Below are positions 5,631-10,461 of a stretch of 10,461 nt of DNA, one piece after another. Location: contig JAYGEG010000062.1 of assembly GCA_046582495.1 (NCBI GenBank), positions 1-10,461 of the forward strand, in the 5' to 3' direction. Under the pieces are notes generated by a model. The model was not told the DNA's origin. It ran no database searches and saw only the letters and a list, made by a program, of their open reading frames with translations. A program made the translations under genes and the position numbers. Position 1 is the stretch's first letter. Each line of letters begins with the position of its first letter. Source of the DNA: TMED23 sp913054205. GTDB taxonomy: Bacteria; Pseudomonadota; Alphaproteobacteria; Rhodospirillales; UBA2165.

Positions 5631-5666
5631 GCTCGGATGAGAGAATTCTCTTCCGGGCTTTATTGT
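5631..5666 (+). terminator. Intrinsic terminator after the decarboxylase gene
   Basis: GCTCGGA (5631-5637) pairs with TCCGGGC (5652-5658), including one G-T pair. After a T-T mismatch, GAGA pairs with TCTC around a short loop. A T-rich tail, TTTATTGTG, follows at 5659. The hairpin starts 22 bases after the stop codon, which suits a Rho-independent terminator. Confidence 0.7.
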
Positions 5667-5682
5667 GTCTTGTTGTATGCGC

Positions 5683-5698
5683 GAGATTATTTAATCTC
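5683..5698. promoter_or_regulatory. Palindrome just before the VOC remnant
   Basis: GAGATTA and TAATCTC (5683-5689, 5692-5698) form a 7-bp inverted repeat around TT, ending five bases before the ATG at 5704. It occupies the place where a ribosome binding site would be, and no AGGAG-like sequence is present there. It may be an old operator of the truncated gene. Confidence 0.35.
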
Positions 5699-5703
5699 AT
5701 GCC

Positions 5704-5856
5704 ATGGCAAAAGTTACAGCACTCCACAGTATCGAACTGCAAACACCGGACCTCACGGCAGCGCTAAATTTTTACAGTGATGTCTGGCCGATACCATTGC
5801 GGCCGCATTGGTCCCTTGACGCCATCAACGATCTCACGCACCTCTTTGAATCTTGA
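5704..5856 (+). pseudogene. Truncated N-terminus of a VOC (glyoxalase/dioxygenase) protein
   Basis: The ATG at 5704 opens a 50-codon frame ending in TGA at 5854-5856. The first 28 residues, with HSIELQTPDLTAALNFYSDV (8-27), are the standard first beta-strand and helix of a vicinal oxygen chelate domain, with the H of the metal-binding HxxL-type strand at residue 8. After residue 28 (about 5787) the sequence no longer resembles the family, because it crosses into the antisense of the neighbouring cyclase-type fragment. Intact relatives have 130-300 residues and often are ring-cleavage dioxygenases or lyases, which would fit the catabolic setting. The gene was cut by a deletion or recombination near 5788-5811 and is not functional. 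Confidence 0.65.
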
Positions 5857-6265
5857 AAAATCGCGATGAAAAAGTTCAGCCGGGCGTACGGCATAGATCG
5901 TTGCTTCGTAATTGCGGGATATAAACCCAAGCGATATCACTTGAGGTTTTGCCGCCGGGACTGCTTCAATAAAACGCAGCCAGCTGTCATTTTTGCGTGG
6001 GTCGACATTGCCATTTCTAACCTGCCTGGTGACAAACTCAGCCTGTCTTTGGATCGGCTTCAATTCCTGATCAATGGTATTGACCAAGCTGTCGATCAGT
6101 TGTTCAGATTGATCGTATAAAAGCGTGAATGTATTTTTTACGGCGGCTGGCAAAGCCCAAAAACAGAACCAATCCCACGGCAATCAAAGTGGCTCCTGCC
6201 GAGCCAAAAACCAGAACGGCGGTTATCGAAAATCGAGGTTTGTATTTTTGCTGATCAGAATCCAT
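5764..6265 (-). pseudogene. Frameshifted, truncated sensor N-terminus, adenylate/guanylate cyclase type
   Basis: From an ATG at 6265 the minus strand reads a short polar start, then a membrane helix (FSITAVLVFGSAGATLIAVG region) and GFAS. Near 6141-6153 it must shift by one base to continue as AVKNTFTLLYDQSEQLIDSL and about 90 further residues, including ELKPIQRQAEFVTRQVRNG and AAKPQVISLGFISRNYEATI. One membrane anchor followed by a periplasmic sensing domain of this kind is typical of alphaproteobacterial adenylate cyclases with a C-terminal catalytic domain. That domain, and the second membrane helix, are missing: family-like sequence ends near 5790-5815, where the VOC remnant begins on the other strand. 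The identification of the sensor type is by resemblance only. A sensor kinase or diguanylate cyclase is possible. Confidence 0.6.
5794..5811. repeat. Imperfect palindrome at the junction of two gene fragments
   Basis: CCATTGCGGCCGCATTGG is an 18-bp palindrome with one mismatched pair; its centre TGCGGCCGCA is perfect. It falls where VOC-like sequence on the plus strand and cyclase-type sequence on the minus strand meet. It also contains a GCGGCCGC (NotI) site, which occurs naturally in this window again at 10365-10372. Confidence 0.4.
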
Positions 6266-6318
6266 ATTTAAATACACTCAAAAGCTGACACAAAAGCAAG
6301 TCTAGACAAAACTAACGC

Positions 6319-7236
6319 ATGATAGGGGTTTTTCCGTTGCCAATTTCAATTAAAGCAATTGATGCACACCACCATATCTGGCGCTTGTCTGATCTCGCTT
6401 GGCTCAACGGCCCTACTCAGCCCCGCATCTTTGGTGAATATGATGCCATTAAGCGCGATTATTTGGTCGAGGAATTTATCGATGATGTCACACCGGTAGG
6501 TGTTGTTGGATCGGTTTATATCCAAGTGAATTGGCCGGCGGGAAAAGAAGTCGAAGAAGTGCGCTGGGTTCAGGAAAATGCAGATCGAACCGGCTGGCCA
6601 AGTGCGATCATCGGCTATGTTGATTTTTCGTCAGAGTCGTGCGCTGAAACTTTAAAAGAACTTAGCAATTTTCCACTGATGCGCGGCATTCGCCAGCAAC
6701 TCCATTGGCATGAAAACCCGCTCTATAAATTTGCGCCCGAGCCGGATGTTATGCGAGACGCCAAACGGCGCCAAAATTTTGCGTTGTTGCAGGATTATGA
6801 TTGGTCGTTTGAGCTTCAGGTTTTTGCGTCACAAATGAAAGATGCCGCAGGGTTGGCGGCGGAATTTCCGGATACAGCGATGGTATTACAGCATTGCGGC
6901 ATGCCGGAAGACACGTCTTCTAAAGGAATGCAGCTTTGGTTGGACGGCATGAAAGAGCTGGCTGATCAACCCAACATTCATTGTAAATTTTCCGGTTTAG
7001 GAACTTTTATTCATCAGAATTCCGTCGGGTTTATCGGTGATATTACGGCGCAATGCCTGGAACTTTTTGGTGCAAACCGATGCATTTTTGGCAGTAATTT
7101 CCCAATCGAAAAAATTTGGACCAATTACGCGGAGTTAATTCAGGGATTTTATCAAAACCTTCGGGGTTTACCTGAAATTTCTCAGAAAATGATCTTTCTC
7201 GATAACGCCCAAAAGCTGTATAAAATCACCCTATAA
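6319..7236 (+). CDS. Amidohydrolase of the COG3618 (lactonase-like) type
   Basis: The protein is 305 residues from the ATG at 6319, which has no ribosome binding site. A TTG at 6337 follows AGGGG by eight bases and gives the family-like start PISIKAIDAHHHIW, so it may be the true start (299 residues). The TIM-barrel amidohydrolase signature AIDAHHHIW (13-21) holds the HxH pair. QHCGMP with His192 and CKFSGLG (222-228) follow. The last motif is FGSNFP, with Asn260 where most amidohydrolases have the metal-binding Asp; this is also seen in part of COG3618. Related enzymes hydrolyse lactones such as 2-pyrone-4,6-dicarboxylate or fuconolactone, so a ring-derived lactone is a reasonable guess here. 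No signal peptide is present. The neighbouring decarboxylase belongs to the same superfamily but is a different branch. Confidence 0.85.
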   Translation: MIGVFPLPISIKAIDAHHHIWRLSDLAWLNGPTQPRIFGEYDAIKRDYLVEEFIDDVTPVGVVGSVYIQVNWPAGKEVEEVRWVQENADRTGWPSAIIGYVDFSSESCAETLKELSNFPLMRGIRQQLHWHENPLYKFAPEPDVMRDAKRRQNFALLQDYDWSFELQVFASQMKDAAGLAAEFPDTAMVLQHCGMPEDTSSKGMQLWLDGMKELADQPNIHCKFSGLGTFIHQNSVGFIGDITAQCLELFGANRCIFGSNFPIEKIWTNYAELIQGFYQNLRGLPEISQKMIFLDNAQKLYKITL

Positions 7237-7251
7237 ACGCCCAGGAATGTC

Positions 7252-7410
7252 TTAAGTCCTTGCCGTTATTTTTTTGGCTATTTTTTTAACGACGTTTTTC
7301 CAATCGCCTGGCCGAGATTGGCGAAACAGCGTTAGACTTGGATACCATGGCGTATCGTTTTGATCCAACAACCAACGCCAATCCGGCGCGTAACAGGGTG
7401 GCGGGATTGA
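7252..7410 (-). pseudogene. C-terminal remnant of a TPR/GT41-like glycosyltransferase
   Basis: On the minus strand the frame ending in TAA at 7252-7254 reads YAPDWRWLLDQNDTPWYPSL then TLFRQSRPGDWKNVV and a lysine-rich tail. The PWYPS...LFRQ...GDW pattern is the characteristic end of bacterial TPR-containing proteins with a GT41-like glycosyltransferase module. In-frame sequence continues weakly to a TGA near 7464, and no domain body or start exists upstream. Intact proteins have 500 or more residues, so over 90% is missing. The stop lies 15 bases from the convergent amidohydrolase stop. Family assignment is by recognisable motif only. Confidence 0.55.
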
Positions 7411-7759
7411 GGATCTGTTTGACCGGTATTTTGCCCGGATTGCTGTTGAGCGGTTGGCAATTCAGCCATTGGAAGGTTCCTTGTATAAAAATACGCTCTC
7501 AAAATTGATAGAGATAATTATTTGATAAGTCCTCTCTATCTAGGCTCATATAAACATGCTCACGATAAATTAAATATTTGGTTTCATAAATAATACTTTA
7601 AAGGAATACTCGGCAAAATTTTAACATTAGTGACGCTAATTTATTAATAATTGTTGGATCACGCTTTATGATGCAACATCATTGGGCTATCGTTTTGAAA
7701 TTTCTACCTAGTATAGTGCATTTTAAGTATTGGCATCAAACTAACGTGGGGGCTTGAAA
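7411..7759. other. AT-rich spacer before the GDH gene
   Basis: No gene is recognisable. GATAGAGA (7507-7514) is inversely repeated as TCTCTATC (7533-7540) around 18 bases, a possible regulatory site. The remainder is strongly AT-rich and presumably holds the GDH promoter. TTGAAA at 7695 and TATAGT at 7712 are only 11 bases apart, too close to be a standard promoter pair. Confidence 0.4.
7507..7540. promoter_or_regulatory. 8-bp inverted repeat upstream of GDH
   Basis: GATAGAGA and TCTCTATC are exact inverse copies separated by 18 bases, about 220 bases before the GDH start. No T tract follows, so a terminator is unlikely. It may bind a regulator of the glutamate dehydrogenase gene, or it may be chance in AT-rich DNA. 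Confidence 0.3.
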
Positions 7760-10461
7760 ATGAGTTCAACGTCGAACAGGCAGAAGACCAATCTCATCAA
7801 AAAAATATCGGCGGCAACCAAAGGTGTTTCCAAAAGAAAACCATCCGCACGACAGAATAAATTCATCCGCCAGTTTTTTGCCAATGTTCCCGCGCAAGAT
7901 ATGTTAGAGAAACACCTCAATGTCCTCGCAGGTACTGTGAATTCGATCTGGAGTTTTGCGCAAAAGCGTAAAGCCGGCGAAACTAAAATCAGGGTTTTTA
8001 ATCCAGAAATTTCGGCAGATGGCTGGGAGAGTGACCACACAATCTTAGAAATTGTCATGGAAGACATGCCATTTCTGATAGATTCGGTGACTGCAAATCT
8101 TGCTCTACACGGTCTTACCGTCCACCAAGTCGTGCATCCAATATTGCGGATATTGCGGGCTAAAGACGGATCTCTCAAAGAATTTCTACCAAATGAACCG
8201 GGGAATCAGACCGGTGATCAGGCCGCAATTCCCGAAGCGATCATGAGTTTTGAGATATCGCAATTGTCCTCTCAGGCCCGAATTAAAGATTTACAAAGCG
8301 AAATGAAAGCTGTTTTGAGTGACGTGCGGGCTGCAGTGGAAGATTGGCAGCCTATTCGCGGCCGTGTGCAGGAAATCATCAATGAACTGAAATTACGGGC
8401 CCATAATAGTAACTCAGGAGATGTGACAGAAGCGCAGGATTTTCTACAGTGGGCGCACGACAATCACTTTACATTTTTAGGATATCGGGAATACGATTTC
8501 AAAGGATCCGGCGCACAGGCAAAAGTTCATATAAGCTCTAAAAGCGGGTTAGGCATTTTGCGTGATTCCAAACGCGTGGTTTTAAAAGATTTGCGTCATT
8601 TGGAAAAAATGTCGGCTGCGGTGCGAAGTTTTGTAAATCGTCCCGATCCCGTTGGCATAAGTAAGGCCGACGTCCGGTCAACGGTTCATAGAGCCGTTAT
8701 GCTGGATACGATCGCCGTCAAAAAATTCAATGCGGCGGGTAAGGTTGTCGGAGAGCGGCTCATTGTTGGACTGTTTACTTCCGTTGCCTATAGCTCCAGC
8801 CCCAGCTCCATCCCCTTCTTGCGCCGAAAAATTGACACGACCATCGCTAAAGCAGGTTTTTCTTCTACCAGCCATGACGGCAAGGCACTGGTCCATATTC
8901 TCGAAACCTATCCGCGCGACGAATTGTTCCAAATTCAAGAAGATAATTTGCTCGATATAACGATGGGCATCCTGCATTTGCAAGAACGCCAACGCGTTGC
9001 TTTATTTGCCCGGTGGGACAGCTTTGATCGTTTTGTATCTTGCTTGGTGTTTGTGCCGCGCGATCGTTTTACCACGAGTTTGCGCATAAAAATGCAGGAC
9101 CTGTTGGCAGAAACCTTCAATGGGTCGGTTTCCTTTTTTAATATGGAATTTGGTGATTCCCCGCTGGCGCGTCTTCATATCGTCATCGGTTCTTCTGACG
9201 CCCTAAATAAAAAAGCGTCAATTCCCGAGTTAGAAAATCAATTGTCGATTATGGCCCAATCGTGGAGTGATAGTCTTGATAACCAACTGATTTCTGCCCA
9301 CGGCGAAGACATCGGATCTCAACTATCCGACGCCTATGGCGAGGCTTTCTCGCCCAGCTATACAGAAAACTTTGATGCATTAACAGCGCTTGCTGATATC
9401 TCACGGCTGGAGCAGGTCATTGAAGGGGATGATCTTAATCTCCATTTATACAAAACCGATAGTTCCGCAAAAAGTGAAATACGATTTAAGGTTTTCCATC
9501 CCTCTGTTCCGCTCCCTTTATCCGATGTTTTGCCGATGCTTGAGGATATGGGCCTTAAGGTTATTGACGAAGTGCCGCATATTGTTCGGCCCGATCGGGG
9601 GGGTCATGATTTGATCATGATCCATGATTTTGGTTTGGTAACGCGCAATGGCGCCGCTGTTGACGTTGAAAAAGTACGCGCCAATTTCCATGAAGTATTT
9701 AGCCGTGTCTGGCATGGCGATATGGAAAGCGATGGCTTTAACTCGCTGGTTTTTGGTGCCCGACTCAATTGGCGCGAAATCATAATTCTTCGGACCTACG
9801 CTAAATATCTCAAACAAGCCAAGGCACCGTTCTCACAAGAATATATGGAACTGGCATTGTGTAATAATCCGAGCATCACCACCAATTTGGTCCGGTTGTT
9901 CCAAACTCATTTTGATCCGACCGCTCAAACCGGGCACCATCGCCGGGTTATCAATTTGCAGCAAAAAATTCTCGATGCACTCGATAATGTCGAAAGTGCT
10001 GACGAAGACCGTATTTTGCGGCGCTTTTTAAACGCGATTGAGTCAACGCTGCGGACTAATTTCTATCAGATGACGGAAAGCGGCGATCCAAAACCATATT
10101 TGGCCGTAAAACTCGACAGCCACAAAATTGATGAGTTACCTTTGCCTCGGCCCTTGCGTGAAATATTCGTCTATTCACCGCGTTTTGAAGCTGTTCATCT
10201 ACGCGGTGGTATGGTTGCTCGCGGCGGCCTCCGCTGGTCGGACCGGCCGGAAGATTTCCGCACAGAAATTTTGGGTCTAATGAAAGCCCAGATGGTGAAA
10301 AACACCGTGATCATTCCGGTCGGCTCCAAGGGCGGGTTTGTTGTCAAACGCCCACCCGCAGATGGCGGCCGCGAGGCTTTCCTTGAAGAAGGCATTGCTT
10401 GTTATAAAATGTTTATGGGCGGGTTGCTCGACATCACTGATAATTATAAAGGAAAAAAAGT
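7760..10461 (+). CDS. gdhB: NAD-specific glutamate dehydrogenase, large (GDH2/180-kDa) type, 3' end outside window
   Basis: The frame is open for 900 codons from the ATG at 7760 and runs off the window. GGGGG at 7748-7752, seven bases before, is a modest binding site. The family has about 1,600 residues and oxidatively deaminates glutamate to 2-oxoglutarate and ammonia with NAD in the cytoplasm. The N-terminal half shows the regulatory, ACT-like part: MEDMPFLIDSVTANLALHGL (about 115-134) and later AHDNHFTFLGYREYDF. The catalytic domain begins near residue 740, with RGGLRWSDRPEDFR from Arg821 and KAQMVKNTVIIPVGSKGGF, where Lys857 of GSKGGF is in the active-site region. The NAD-binding domain lies beyond the end. 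No stop or frameshift interrupts it, unlike several neighbours, so it is an intact housekeeping gene bordering a decaying region. The symbol is the one used for this type in Pseudomonas; gdhL and gdh2 are also used. Confidence 0.97.
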   Translation, partial: MSSTSNRQKTNLIKKISAATKGVSKRKPSARQNKFIRQFFANVPAQDMLEKHLNVLAGTVNSIWSFAQKRKAGETKIRVFNPEISADGWESDHTILEIVMEDMPFLIDSVTANLALHGLTVHQVVHPILRILRAKDGSLKEFLPNEPGNQTGDQAAIPEAIMSFEISQLSSQARIKDLQSEMKAVLSDVRAAVEDWQPIRGRVQEIINELKLRAHNSNSGDVTEAQDFLQWAHDNHFTFLGYREYDFKGSGAQAKVHISSKSGLGILRDSKRVVLKDLRHLEKMSAAVRSFVNRPDPVGISKADVRSTVHRAVMLDTIAVKKFNAAGKVVGERLIVGLFTSVAYSSSPSSIPFLRRKIDTTIAKAGFSSTSHDGKALVHILETYPRDELFQIQEDNLLDITMGILHLQERQRVALFARWDSFDRFVSCLVFVPRDRFTTSLRIKMQDLLAETFNGSVSFFNMEFGDSPLARLHIVIGSSDALNKKASIPELENQLSIMAQSWSDSLDNQLISAHGEDIGSQLSDAYGEAFSPSYTENFDALTALADISRLEQVIEGDDLNLHLYKTDSSAKSEIRFKVFHPSVPLPLSDVLPMLEDMGLKVIDEVPHIVRPDRGGHDLIMIHDFGLVTRNGAAVDVEKVRANFHEVFSRVWHGDMESDGFNSLVFGARLNWREIIILRTYAKYLKQAKAPFSQEYMELALCNNPSITTNLVRLFQTHFDPTAQTGHHRRVINLQQKILDALDNVESADEDRILRRFLNAIESTLRTNFYQMTESGDPKPYLAVKLDSHKIDELPLPRPLREIFVYSPRFEAVHLRGGMVARGGLRWSDRPEDFRTEILGLMKAQMVKNTVIIPVGSKGGFVVKRPPADGGREAFLEEGIACYKMFMGGLLDITDNYKGKK

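Noticed and set aside
7695..7717. TTGAAA and TATAGT as the GDH promoter
   Set aside because: The spacing is 11 bases instead of about 17.
7741..8178. Minus-strand 145-codon open frame over the GDH start
   Set aside because: Lies opposite clear GDH N-terminal sequence; its composition is that of an antisense frame.
9518..9817. Minus-strand 99-codon open frame within GDH
   Set aside because: Fully antisense to the intact GDH frame and without family resemblance.
1..10461. CRISPR array, tRNA, rRNA, transposase or integrase
   Set aside because: No regularly spaced repeats, no recognisable cloverleaf or rRNA segment, and no mobile-element protein motif seen on either strand.

Overview
The window looks like chromosomal DNA of an uncultivated, probably marine, alphaproteobacterium. 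The lineage call rests on three things: the long NAD-dependent glutamate dehydrogenase (GDH) starting at 7760, the membrane-anchored sensor fragment resembling those of alphaproteobacterial adenylate cyclases, and moderate-GC genes separated by AT-rich spacers. No ribosomal RNA, tRNA, CRISPR array, integrase or transposase was recognised.

Layout. Positions 1-1220 are gene-poor and look decayed: the start of a major facilitator superfamily (MFS) transporter (227-514) stops abruptly and is followed by an unrelated minus-strand coding-like fragment (about 517-740) and a few very short reading frames. At 1232-1732 two small, tandem, two-helix membrane proteins of unknown function form an apparent operon, preceded by two perfect 14-bp palindromes. 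On the minus strand, 3738 to 1742 is a two-gene operon: a signal-less NMT1/THI5-like periplasmic-binding-fold protein, then an alpha/beta hydrolase resembling 2,6-dihydroxypseudooxynicotine hydrolase. Divergently, 3878-4482 holds a formyltransferase-fold gene whose first 21 codons are out of frame with the rest. At 4625-5608 lies a strong match to gamma-resorcylate (2,6-dihydroxybenzoate) decarboxylase, followed by a good intrinsic terminator. Positions 5704-6265 are scar tissue: the start of a VOC/glyoxalase-fold gene runs head-on into a frameshifted, truncated cyclase-type sensor gene. At 6319-7236 is a second amidohydrolase (COG3618 type). Positions 7252-7410 hold the last codons of a TPR/GT41-like glycosyltransferase on the minus strand, and 7760 to the end is the first 900 codons of the large GDH.

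How the genes may work together. The C-C hydrolase, the binding-fold protein, the non-oxidative decarboxylase, the formyltransferase-fold protein, the COG3618 amidohydrolase and the VOC remnant suggest an accessory cluster for catabolism of a hydroxylated aromatic or N-heterocyclic compound. The substrate is not determined. No ABC permease or ATPase gene is present beside the binding-fold protein. A 13-bp TTTCCSGGAAA palindrome occurs both before the binding-fold gene and before the decarboxylase gene and could be a shared operator. At least five broken genes within 7 kb indicate that this segment, lying beside a conserved housekeeping gene, is turning over by deletion and decay.
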